Shown here in pieces: positions 1 through 11,569 of a DNA stretch of 64,000 nucleotides. The notes under the pieces are model-generated. The model did no database searches and was not told the origin of the DNA. It worked only from the letters and a program-made list of their open reading frames with translations. Location: the NCBI GenBank assembly GCA_022410635.1, contig JAJVDF010000955.1, positions 157,508 to 221,507 on the forward strand. Reading direction: 5' to 3'. This DNA comes from Tretioscincus oriximinensis (taxonomy: Eukaryota > Chordata > Lepidosauria > Squamata > Gymnophthalmidae). The position numbers and the translations under genes were made by a program. How positions within the stretch are numbered: position 1 is the stretch's first letter; each line of letters begins with the position of its first letter.

Positions 1-233
1 GGGTATAAATGGATACTAGGATGGATGTCTGGATGCTGCCTCTGGGATGGAGCAACAGGCAGGACTCCTGAAATAGCATTTGCAGGGAGTCATGAAAAGG
101 TGCATATTTTGCTTTCCTCTGTTCTGACTGCCCAGGTGCATCTGGTGGGCCTCTGTGTGACNCAGAATGCTGGGCTTGATGGGCTGTGGCTTGATCCAGT
201 ATGGCTCTTCTTATGTTCTTATGTTCTCCAGAA
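1..233 (+). repeat. CR1 LINE 3' end, (TTCTTATG) tail
   Basis: Starts inside the element at the window edge with the last codons and stop of ORF2 (GGTATAAATGGATACTAG), then the 3' UTR with GGATGGAGCAACAGGCAGG and a TTCTTATGTTCTTATGTTCT tail. Same family as copies at 15655, 19277, 22600 and 38320. Confidence 0.9.
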
Positions 234-560
234 TCTGCTCTTTCTGTTAGAAATGTAGAGCTTCAATCCAAAAACAACAAGGTAAACAGTTTCGTTGAAG
301 GATGTTTATTCAAAAGGCTAAGTCCAGAAATAAGGNCAGAAGTCAGACGTTAACTTCNGTAGTAACTAAAGAGGTAGAACAGAAAGTGAAAGGAGAGACT
401 GTATTATAAACGAGAGCAGAACTCCACCTATGGGCGGAGACAAACCAATGAGGACAGACCGCTGGAAGGCTTCCCGCCTGGTTCAAAAGACCAAAGGAGA
501 GGGTAAATAAGGAGAAGCAAAAATATAGAGAAGGAACTGCCTAACAACTAATAACTTTTA
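234..560. other. Unrecognised intronic DNA next to CR1
   Basis: No coding signal. The composition (GGGCGGAGACAAACCAATG and similar) would suit an old LTR fragment, but no second copy is in the window and I cannot name it. Confidence 0.3.
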
Positions 561-564
561 ACCA

Positions 565-690
565 GCATCAAAAATCAATTATTTATTCATTCATTCATTC
601 ATTCATTTATCCCTGTACCACACCTATATCCAAAAGTCTCAGGGCAGCGAACAATCAAAGCCGAAATACAAAAATACAAATTTGACATAC
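565..690 (-). repeat. L2/Rex-like LINE 3' tail fragment
   Basis: (ATTC)n/ATTT tail followed by the recurring block ACCTATATCCAAAAGTCTCA-GGGCAGCGAACAA. The same tail occurs at 10690-10930, 27950, 28310, 53850, 54145 and 59060. Reverse orientation. Confidence 0.6.
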
Positions 691-890
691 TGTTATGGCC
701 AAGAAGAGCTCACCCACCTTGCCCCCCTGACTCCTTCAGCCCTTGTTTGGCTTCCAAGCACAGGAGACGTAGGAATGGCCATGGCTAGAGAGGGGCNTGT
801 ATTTTACGAGACACTGAATCANAATATGGGACGNGTAATTTTTACCTGAAGTACGGGACATCCCATATAATACAGGACAGGTGGCAACCG

Positions 891-1307
891 TAGTGAGGGT
901 GAACCTTTTGAGCTTGGTGTGTCAAAATCCTTTAAAAACCCTAGTTTAACGGGTGCCCTGTCGCATCTAGAAATTTCCATAATTTTGTGATATTTGTTGT
1001 TAAAAAAGTTATATTTTTGATTCACGTATTTATTGTGACTTTTTTGTATCTGAATTTCATTTGGTAAATCTCCAACTGAAGGTTCATGCACTTCAAGCGC
1101 AAGCAAGCACTACTAACTTCATCTGTCAGTTTCTTTTATTGGTTTTAATATTATTTAACATGGGGATCTGCACATGCACCAATTTTTTTCTTTTCAATTA
1201 CAAAAACATTAATTTAAAAATTTTAATTTAATCAGGACAGTGGCGTGTCACCCAAAACGTCTTGGCGTCCCACCTTTGGTATGCATGTCATAGGTTAGCC
1301 ATCACTG
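891..1307 (-). mobile_element. hAT (Charlie-like) non-autonomous element
   Basis: The right end reads, on the minus strand, CAGTGATGGCTAACCTATGA. The left end on plus reads TAGTGAGGGTGAACCTTTTG then AGCTTGGTGTGTCAAAATCC. These terminal inverted repeats resemble vertebrate hAT-Charlie ends. The inside is AT-rich with a decayed open stretch on the minus strand, perhaps transposase debris. I cannot identify an 8-bp target duplication. Confidence 0.6.
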
Positions 1308-1479
1308 CCTTAAGGCATGGGCAGGTTTATATGGCAGAATTTAGGACCCAAGTTATTTAACTTCTAAGTTAAGGTGAACATCTTGAATTGGGTTCAGTGC
1401 AGCTTTCTCTGGTATAGCTTCATAGCGATCTGTTCCAATGCTTGGGGGTCACCACAGGGAAGGCCCTCTTACCTTTCAC

Positions 1480-1787
1480 CTCCGAATGGCTCAGTCGCTT
1501 AGGAAACAGTCTCTCATCTGGAAGATCAGGTTTCGAAGCCCTGTGTCAGACATGGGGAGGGGTGAGCATCTTCTCCTAGCTTGTAGCTCTAGCCAACCCA
1601 GCTATTCGAAAGGAAGAATTGCAAGAAATTGCAACTGACTGCAAGTAGATAAATGGGAACCATCACAGCCTGGTGGGGAAGAGAGAATGTCAGACTTTNG
1701 GTAAAATATGTCCTTGTAAGCCGCTTTGAGTCCCTTTGAAAGTTGAGAAAAGTGGGGTATAACAACCCAGTTCTTCTTCTTCCTCAT
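1480..1787 (+). mobile_element. tRNA-derived SINE, CTT-tailed
   Basis: tRNA-like head with box A-like TGGCTCAGTCG and box B-like GGTTTCGAAGCC, then the shared body (GGTGAGCATCTTCTCCTAGC, AAATGGGAACCATCACAGCC, GCTTTGAGTCCCTTTG) and a TTCTTCTTCTTCC tail. Pol III type, non-autonomous. Same family as 23637-23942 and, reversed, 24842-25152. Confidence 0.8.
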
Positions 1788-1789
1788 TT

Positions 1790-4307
1790 TGTGACCTTAA
1801 CATACAGACATGTAAAAAGGCAACTTTGGTTCCAAATAACCTCAGGGTTGATCCAGTCAGGATAATATTTTCACAATCTCCTCTTCTTCCCCACCCGCCT
1901 TTTTCACCTTTCCTGTCTCTTATGTTGACTTCACTGAACCTTGTGTCCCATCAAAAGCCGCAATCCAGACATTAATCCAGTTTATTAGTCGTGGCCTTCT
2001 ATCTCAGCGCTTTTACTCTCTCGTTTTATATCGGCACGGCGCAGCTTCCCCTGGCATTTAAGTAGCATCAGAAATATGTTAGCATATCCCAGTGCCGTTT
2101 GGATTCAGGGCGATTTCCTCTCCGCTGAAGGCCTGAAATTTACGGACTTTGCCATCAACTCAGCTCCTTGATGGAGTTCTCAAAGGCAGATAATTGATCT
2201 CCCCCAGCAGCTTCTGCTCCTGCCTGCTTAGTTATTGCTATCTCCAGTGTATCTCTACCTGGGGCTGTACTTCTCCCTCACCATTGGACCTTGATGGTTC
2301 TTTCTCTGCCACGGTGCATAAAATGAGCATCGACATATGGCTCGTTATGGTCTTTTTATCCCAAACCGTTCTGCACACGCGTGACACACTGCCTCTCTTG
2401 CAAAAATTGCTCCTGAATATTTTTNGGGGGCGGCCATCTGCCGCGTCCCTATTTGGTGTCTTGTGAGGATGTGACATGTGTAAAATCCAGCCTCTGTTTT
2501 ATTGTTTCGGTTCTCCTTTCGCTTCTCTAATGGACCGCACAGCCGCTCTTGTGCTCTAGGCNACTAGGAGGGTTGATAAACCTCTGACGAACTTTTGCAT
2601 TTCACGAAACCCGTTTTGAGTTTGATTCCACACTTGGGGTTGTTTTTTCTTTCCAGTGAGTTGGTAAATAATCTTCCTACTTGGTCTGAGAAATCTAGTT
2701 GGTGTATTTCCCCATCCCGTGATAGATGACACCCATGTGTTCTGGGCAGGCACATCTTATTTTAATACCTATAGATGATTGTGTCGTACACAAACATTTC
2801 TGCAGTAAGAAAAGGGAAGCGCTCTGTTTTGCTTAAGGATTCCAAAGCATCTTGGTGGTTAGAATGGAAAAGATCAAAGAATAGTGTTGGGGTTCTCCAT
2901 ACATAATATATTAATTGGCATTAATATATTTGATATGAATATATACATGAATTGGTCCCTAGAAGCCAGGGCAATTTGGATGTAAAATTTTGGGGAAAAT
3001 TGCCTCTACAGGGTGTTGCAAGGGAGCTAATCTCTCTCTTCCTGCCCTGGAGCAGTTCCCCTCAAGTAGCACTCCTTAGCCTATTGTTTCAAAGGGCACC
3101 TATTGTATCTACAGCTGCGGACAATGGCATGAGTCATTGGCCTAAGAGCAGCAAGAGGAAGCCTTATGCTAATCCTTTTTACCTTGGAGTGAGTGACAGT
3201 TCACAGGTCCTGGAAGCCTAAAGGGTCAATCTTGTATTGCTCAAACCATACCCATATTTGGAAACTTCCTGACACAGGCTGCGCCCCTTGGGAGGAGGGA
3301 GATGCATCACACAGGGGTCACAACCTTGACCCACCTCCAGTCCNCCCCAAATCACACCTTCGGAACTCCCACTTTCTGACATCACTCTTTCTATGCANGC
3401 CTTCTGATTTTGGAGTCAATAAAAACTGCTGCACAGAGGTGCCAAGGAGGGAATTTCCATAGCCCACGTGGATCTCCTGGATCTTGCCGTGTGAGTTCTT
3501 GANGCNAGTCAGATTTTACATGTGTCCGTATTCTGATGATACGGCTGCCTCAGATTTGCAGGANTCTTAATAACGTGGTGAGCAAACCCCCGTTAGAATA
3601 GAACTGGAATTGTTATTGTCTCTTCTGTACTGTTGCCATCTCTTCTTCCAGTGAGAACGTGGAGGATGAGGACGCTGCTAGATTTGAGCCTTTGCCTATA
3701 GATGACCTGAAGTCTCTGAGCTGCAGGCAAGACCTTCTTCTGGGATCATAGCTGAGGAGGGAAAGGAACAGGTTGAGATTTAGGATTTTACTACTCAAAG
3801 AAAGGAAAAGGAAGCATAAAATGGTTAATGAGAGCAGCTGAAAGAGCTCGTGTAATGGGGCACTCCCAGTCTTCAGCTATTTCTATAAATAAGCTAAAAA
3901 CACCATAGATCCTTATAGCTGATGGCTAAGCCCAACTTGCTTGTGTTTATTTCTGCCTCTGTTGGAGTCCTTGTGTTTTCTGTTATTGCCAGTTCTCCAG
4001 ACTCTTGCGTTAATATTTTGTAGCTGAAGTGAAGACAGTTTGAATTTACCATGTGTTACTTAGTTAGCTTTACGTGTGAGACAAGGCCCAAATCACACAG
4101 ATCTATATAACCATACAGGCCATAGACTAGGTGAAGTGCCCATTTGAAATTATTTCAGCTGCCAGTGAATGGAAATAGGTCCGTTTTATTCTTTCTCTGT
4201 TCCGCATTTTTCTGCTTCCAGATTTTTTAAATTTGACTTTCAACTACCAAACTTGTATATTCATTTCANTACATCAATATATTTCTAAACCTTTTTTTTT
4301 TTTACAG
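1790..4307. other. Mostly unique intron upstream of the first visible exon
   Basis: About 2.5 kb with no recognised mobile element or exon. Short AT-rich run near 2900-2945. It contains scattered Ns. The stretch around 2000-2170 is repeat-free and moderately GC-rich. Confidence 0.5.
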
Positions 4308-4375
4308 ATGAAGATGAAGACGGTGACCGCATTACTGTCCGAAGCGATGAAGAAATGAAAGCCATGCTGTCCTAT
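4308..4375 (+). CDS. MAP2K5: MAP2K5 exon: PB1 acidic (OPCA) segment
   Basis: 68 nt. The acceptor is a T-rich tract ending TTTACAG and the donor is GTAGGC. It begins with two bases of a split codon (the first base is in the upstream exon, outside the window), then reads [23 protein letters not shown]. This is the acidic OPCA-type motif of the PB1 domain, which binds the basic PB1 face of MEKK2/3. It ends on a codon boundary. This is the first MAP2K5 exon I can see; I found no earlier PB1 exon in 1-4307. Confidence 0.96.
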
Positions 4376-4385
4376 GTAGGCATTC

Positions 4386-4419
<34 letters not shown>

Positions 4420-7400
4420 GTGGTGGTGGTGGTAGTGGTAGTAGTAGTGGCAGTAACTTCAAACTATACATCCAACCAAGTATACGATGCGGTAACCAAC
4501 ATCTTCAACTGAAAAACATAATAATCTGTAACATATCCTGGTGAAATGCCAAGGTTGTTAAAATTGTTCCTAGACTTTTCTACAAGACAAAGGAAAAAAA
4601 TTACTCTAATGTGCTAAACCAAACACTCAGAATGTTAAATATTGGCATGCCAGATTTCATATAACTGTGAGATGTGAGTTCTTCTGTGAAGTTGTCTGAC
4701 GTAGACATTTTCCACGCTTGATCCAGCCAATAGTGAGATGAAGTCCAGATTTCTAGTTCTTGAGATGCAGCCTTGCCTTGTGATTAGAGTGTCAGGCCGT
4801 CTTTACTGAGCCTTATTCTGGGTGACATCTCAGACTAGGGGCCTGCCATAGTCTACACTTGCATCTGGATGGCGAAGCTCTGTCCCAAGNTGTTACCAAA
4901 ATATGGCTTGGGGTGGACAGGGCCTCAGACTCTTTTCTGCACTTCTCCACGAAGCCAGCTGGGAGACCTGGACCCAGCCACAGTTCTCCAGCACTCTCTC
5001 AAAGAAGAAGAATTTGTTTTTTTACACCCACCCTTCTCACCCAGAGGGACTCAGAGCAGCTTTTATGGCTATTGTTCCCCTGGAGGCTTACATCTAGTCT
5101 GTCTTCCCCACCACATTTGTGGTGGTACTTATTAATCTTACTTGCAGGTTACTTGCTTTCGAACAGCTAGGCTGGCTGAATCTAAGGCCAGTAGAGGGAG
5201 CTCAGGTCTCTCCACGACAGACACAGGGCACCAAACCCCATCTTCTGTACTGAAAGACTGTAGCCCTCAACCTCTGTACCACTGTGCCTCAANGGGTGAA
5301 GAGGGGAACAGAAGGTTATGGAAGCTGGTTTGATTCCCTTTGGGTTGAGAAAAGCAACTCCCCTCTTTCCCTGCCCCCCATCCCCCCTCTTTCCTTCTCC
5401 TCTGCTACAATATTGCCTTCCATCAAAGCCCTATCCAGAAGGTATTTTTCTGCGCAGGTATTCTTAACAGTTGAATCTTGCTGTGCTCTGAAGTAAGCTT
5501 CCTTCCCCTACATGAGAGCCTGTGAACTGAAGGGCAGGTGTGATTAGCGCTATTAATNCTTTCGGTTATCATGCCAGACTCAAGTGCTGAAAAGCAAACA
5601 TTAGGACTTGTGGTGTGTTTTCCTTCCTTCTTGGCACGGAAGTCTATAGTGCCGCCTCCTAGGGGGAAAGAAGGGAGTACGCTTACAGATCATACCACGA
5701 ACGTGGAGAGTAATGCCTTCTAATGACTTTTGCATTAGATATAGTGCACGCTAAATGGACTATCAATTTCTTGTATTTTTTATGCAGTACTTAAAGTAAC
5801 GGCTCATTAAAATTGAACCCCTCGGCTCTGGGGAGAAAAAAACAACCCAAACTATACCCCCCCCATCCACCCCCGAACAAAATCTGCTTTCATCCGGAGA
5901 CTTTTTTTCACCGTTCTCTCTGAAGAGTTATTTTTTAGCTGCAGGCTTCGGATGCGTAGAAGATTTAAAGATGCATTGTCTTTTAATAACTGTAAAAATA
6001 AGAAAAACAAGGTTACTTATTGAATTGCAATGACTTGTGTATCACTTTATAAATGACTTGTCCTTTGTGTTTTATAAACGAGCGAGGCTTCTTGTCCATT
6101 AGCATTTTTCCAATTAAAATCAGGGCAACTTTTGTTTTGATTCGGGGATGCCTAGCTCTTTTGCAAGGAGAAGTAATTGGAGTGATTAGCAGTTCCATCA
6201 AAATGGCCTCAGAGCACAGGAACATCAGAGCCTAAGAGGGCCACAGCCCATCGGGGCCAGGATTCTGCTCACACAGGGGCCCACTGATTGCCCCTGAGCT
6301 TCTCCAACGGAATGAAGAGGCAAAAAATAAAAACTTGACATCCATGTGCTAGTGAATACTTTGGCAGGCCCTGAATGGAGCCTGCCATAGTCTACACTGG
6401 TGTATGGATGAGTCAAATGAGCCTTTCCAAAGTAGACTGAGCTTTTCTGAGCCATATCTTGCATAGGAATCTAAGTGGAGCCCTGCTGAATGGGGCCACA
6501 AACCATCTGGTCCTGCCTTTTGTCTCACCCAGTGGCTCACCAATTTTGCTTAGGCCTCTCAAGCAGAAGACGATTAAACCTTCAACTGTTCTCGACTCNC
6601 TTTATATCCGAAGCAAGATCAAGAGACCCAGCCATTGATAACCTTGGCTTCCATATATTTTTCCGGAAGTAAATTNTGCAGATCAGTGACCTTCTTAGTG
6701 AAAAAAATACTTTCCCTTGTCTGTTCCAATCCTTCTGCCTATCAGCTTCAAGGAGTCCTCAAGTCCTAGTGTTGTGTTACAGAGAGANTATTTTTACTCT
6801 GTTTGCCTTATCCACCCCAGGCATGATTTTATATACTTCAATTCTATCTCTTAAATGCCATCTTTCAAGGCTAAAGAGGTCCAGACGTTGTAGCCTGACT
6901 TCTCAAGGGGTTTTGTTCCAGCTCCTTGANCATACTTGTGGCCCGTTTAGTTTTTCCTTGACACCACATATTTTCCCAAACCATTTGTTTCTAAGTTTTG
7001 CCACAAGCTATTTGAAAGCAATTTCATGTCAATTTCCTCCCTTTCTCCACATTTTTTGGGAGAGGCGCTGTGTGTCTTGGGTGCTTTTTAAAAAGCTCGT
7101 AAGCAGAATTCTTGTCGGTGTTTTTGGTTAATTAAAAGCGAGACCTGGAGTGACAGCGAAACTGCCTTGCTAATGTTGTCTTCGGCCCGAATCAAAAGCC
7201 AGTAATTTTTTTGACAGGCGCTGATTGGAAAGGTGCTTGCAGCCATCTAGAAGCAAAGGGTACATGTTTTGGATCAATAACTGGCAAATTTTCCATTAAA
7301 AAAGAATACCTGAACATTGTTCCAAATAGCCACTGGCACCTCAACTTTCCATGGCAACCTCAAGTGCGGATATGCGGAGGACAAATCATTTTTGGACAAT

Positions 7401-10400
7401 TTTTCCAGACTACTTGTTAACAGTTATTGCTGTCCCAAAAGGTTGACAGCTGACATGATTGATATTTCATTTACTTGTCATCCCTGTTTGAGTAATGGAG
7501 AAGGCTGTGTTCCTTTTTTATTTTAAAAGGAACAGGGCAAAATCTCTCTGCGAATCTCGCTTGAGCAAACCCCAGTAGAGTGTGTGTGGCTTGTGTAAGA
7601 AGCTGGTTCCAAGGCTCATGGAAGACTTGACCTGCCACCATTTCCCCCTGCTTGTTGGCTGAAGACAATAGGAGCAAAGGGTGTCCAATTGTGCCNGCCT
7701 AAGGACTCTTCTTAGAGGTACTTAAGAACATAAGAAGAGCCATACTGGATTGGGCCGGAGCCCATATAGTCCAGCATTCTGTGTCACACAGAGGCCCACC
7801 AGATACATCTGGGCAATCCAAACCGAGGAAAGCAAAATATGCTCCTGTTCATGACTCCCTGCAAATGGTATTTCAGGAGCCCTGCCTGTTGCTCCATCCT
7901 GGAGGCAGCATTCAGACATTCATCCTAGTACCCATTTATACGCATGGTGACCATAAACCNGTCTAGTCCNGCCTTGAAACTATCCAAGCTGTTAGCTACT
8001 ACTACCTCTTCAGGAAGAAAATTCCTCAGACCGATGATTCCCTGGGTGAAAAAATACTTTCCTTTGTCTGTTCTCCCATCTGTTTTAAGGAGTGCCCNCT
8101 GGTCCTAGTGTTGTGTGACAGAGAAAACATTTTTTCTCTATTCACCCTATCCATCCCATGCATGATTTTGTACACTTCAATCAGATCACCTCTCAAACAT
8201 TGCCTTTCGAGGCTGAAGAGGCCCAGACGTTGCAGCCTGACGTCATAAGGGAAAGTGCTCCAGACCCTTGATCATTNTTGTTGCCCTTTTCTGCACCTTT
8301 TCTAGTTCCACAATATCCCTCTTGAGATGTGGTGACCAGAATTGAACACAATATTCCAAATGTGGCCTCACCACAGATTGATAAAGAAGCAAAACAACAT
8401 TTGCTGACTTGTTTTCGATTCCTTTCCTAATTATCCCCAACATGGAATTTGTCTTTTTTTCTGCTGCCGCACACTGGGTTGACATTTTCATTGAATTGTC
8501 CACCAACACCCCAAGATCCTTTTCTTGCTCGGTCACAGAAAGCTTGGTTCCCATCAGTTGGTAGGAGTAATTGGGGTTCCTTGTCTCAATGTGCATGACT
8601 TTGCACTTGCTTAAATTGAAGTGCATTTGCCACTTTGATGCCCACNCACCCAGTTTCAATAGATNACTCTGGAATGNCTTACAATCNTTTTCAGTTTTCA
8701 CTACCCTGAACAGTTTAGTGTCGTCAGCGAACTTGGCTACTTCACCTTGGAATCCAGATCATTTATGAATTTATTTAAAAGCAAGGGTCCCAGTACAGAC
8801 CCCTGGGGTACCCCACTTCTTACTACCCTTTCCTTTCTTCTTTGCAATGATGNTGTTTGGGGATTCTAGCAGATGTAGCAGATCTCCCTGTATGTTACAA
8901 ACTAACNGGAACTACATTTTTGCTTGTAAAGTGGGAGGCAACAGGAGGGATCTTTGGGGTGATCATCTTTAGGGTATCGGCTANGTGCTTGTAAAGTGGA
9001 TGCTTGTAATGCAAAGTCTACCTGTATTACTGCCAGCCTTACACATATCTCTTNGAGTGATTATTTTTCTTTTCTTGTATGTTTTTTTGCAGTATTACAC
9101 NACCGTCATGGAGCAGCAAGTAAATGGACAGTTAATAGTACCGCTGCAGATTTATCCGAGAGGTAATGCTTTTTTAAAAGCCCTAATCCCCGGTATTGCC
9201 AGTCATACCTCCAAGGCATTCCATAGCAGTTCTGGGTTCATAGATTTCAATATCACATTGATGTCTTAATTCTGGAGATGGAAAGGCATCGTTCTAGGGA
9301 CAACCTAGTTGTTGCAGTGAAAATGTTTTCCATAGTAAATTTGGAGACACATTTTAAAATGGTGAACCTAGCAAGATGTGTGTCTGTGTGTATCATAGCA
9401 GCTTAGAGGTTAAGAAGAAAATGGTAGACGGCAGGAACTTTAGTCCACAAATGTAGGTCTTCAGATGCTGGGGAACAACAGCTGGGGACACACTATGTGT
9501 AGCAAACTGGGTGCTGGAAATAACAACAAACATGTAAATGGGACTGTGAGTGATTAATCAGCTCAAGTAGAGAAGTTAAATGGAAGGAAGTACCTGACGG
9601 AAAGGAATACAACTAGGTAAAGTGTAGCAATCAAATATATGAAGAAAAATGGGGAAAAGATTTGCCTCAAGAGGCTGGGATGTTAACTGGTGATATAATA
9701 TGTGTAAACATTGAATGTGAAAATATTGGTGTACAGTACAGATTCAAATGAGTTAAACTACTAGTAGGCACTAGTATATCCTGGAACAAGGCAGAGCATG
9801 CAGATTAGCAGGTCCCTTTTCCATGATGTATCCCAGAATAAGACTCGGTGCAGAAAGTTCTCATAGCTTATGATATGGCTCGAATATCCATAAGGAGGCC
9901 CAAATGGCACAGAGGTTAAGAGACAAACTTTTATGCAAGAGATCTGTTCTCGAAGCCCTGTGTCAGCTGTGGAGAGAGGTGAGCGGCCTCTTCTGGCCTC
10001 AGCTTCAGCCAACTTAGCTGTTCAAAAGAAAGTAGATTTGAAATCTATATTTCAAGTGGATTCATGAGTACCACAAATATTCTGGTGGGGAAGACAGAAC
10101 AGATGTAAGCCTTCGGGTGACACTTAACCTGGTAGGCTGCTTTGAGTCCCTTCGAGTGAGAAGGGCAGGGTACTTCTTTTTCTTTTCGTCCTCTGCCTCC
10201 TTCTCCTCCTCCTTTCACAATCTAAATTAATAAAAAATGGATGTTTATCAAGACCACTGGCAAATACGTTTAGTGTTCTTAGCCCTTCCCCAACCACGTT
10301 GCATTTGGTTTAAGCATTCTTAACTTGGGCTGTGCACTGCTGAAAGAGGAGGCTTTTACATTTTCCAAGTAAATTTCCTTGCAGTAAATTTATTGGACTA

Positions 10401-11536
10401 ATTAAGATCAGACACTCATTTAACTAATACTATATAAATAATCATAACATAATTAGTCACTGCAGCCTTCTCATTCCTTATCGCTCTGGCTTAAGAAATT
10501 GTCAATCAGGATTTTTTAAATACAATGCTGATAAAGATAGCAAATTGTTGCTTGTTTGCTGCTGGACCAGATAAATCTGTAAAATCCATACCTAGAAAGA
10601 CAAAAATCGTTGTCACTTTTCAAACACTTTTGTTATTTCTCATAATTGAATGAAGACATTTTTGAAGAGAGAAATATTCACCAGTTTTACTTATTTTATT
10701 TATTTACATTTTTATACCGCCCTATACCCGAAGGTATCTGAGCGGTTAATGATAAAATCACAATTAACACGTTAGAAACAGCCACATCCTAAGTCCTGAA
10801 TTTAGTCTGTCTTTCAGGCAAGACAGACTAAAGGGCTTAGGATGTGGCTGTTTTTAACGTGTTAATTGTGATTTTATCATTAACCGCTCAGATACTTTCA
10901 GGTATAGGGCTGTATAAAAATGTAAATAAATAAAATAAGTAACATTGGTGAATATTGACTTTTATAGACAAAACAATGCTAGAATTTTGATTCAAACATT
11001 GGTTAGTTCAGCTGGAACACAAATACTTAGTCCTGTGTTGCTTCTTTAAAAAGCTGGGATAAAACCCAGTGGCCCTGTCCACACTGAACGTTATTCTGGG
11101 TTGTATCTTAGCACAGAGCCTGGCCATCCACATGTCAGCGTAGACCCCGTTCTGTCTGGGCCATAGTATATACTGTATTTGCATGTAGGTGGCAGGCTCT
11201 TATTNCAAGAAGTAGACCGTATGCCAGTTATCAAAGTAACAAAATGACNGGCTTCTAGTTTTATAGTTAACAGTTGTTTTTAGAGGCACGGTGGTACACA
11301 GGTTAAGAGCAATGGTCTTTCAGCAGAGAGGTGGGAATTTGTGGAGAGAGGTGAGCGCCCTCTACTGGCCCCAGCTTCAGCCAACCTAGCTGCTTGAAAG
11401 CAAATAATTGCGAGTAGATTAATAGGTACTAACACAATGTGGTGGGGGAAGATAGAATGTAAGCCTTCAGGTAAAAGAGTTATTGTAAGCTGTCCTGAGT
11501 CCCTTCGGTTGAGAAGGGCAAGGTATAAAAACCCAA

Positions 11537-11569
<33 letters not shown>

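Noticed and set aside
25..258. Open frame of about 65-75 codons (begins [13 protein letters not shown]) repeated at 15811, 19333, 23088, 38621 and, reversed, near 7722
   Set aside because: It lies in the CR1 3' UTR just after the ORF2 stop. Copies share it by descent from one source, and frame length varies with each flank, so it is not evidence of a gene.
1480..1560. tRNA gene
   Set aside because: Box A/B-like head belongs to a SINE body with a pyrimidine tail that recurs many times; no full cloverleaf.
3640..3750. Possible exon (AGTGAGAACGTGGAGGATGA, preceded by CTTCTTCCAG)
   Set aside because: Acceptor-like and acidic, but it does not match MAP2K5 PB1 sequence and has no matching donor in frame; probably chance.
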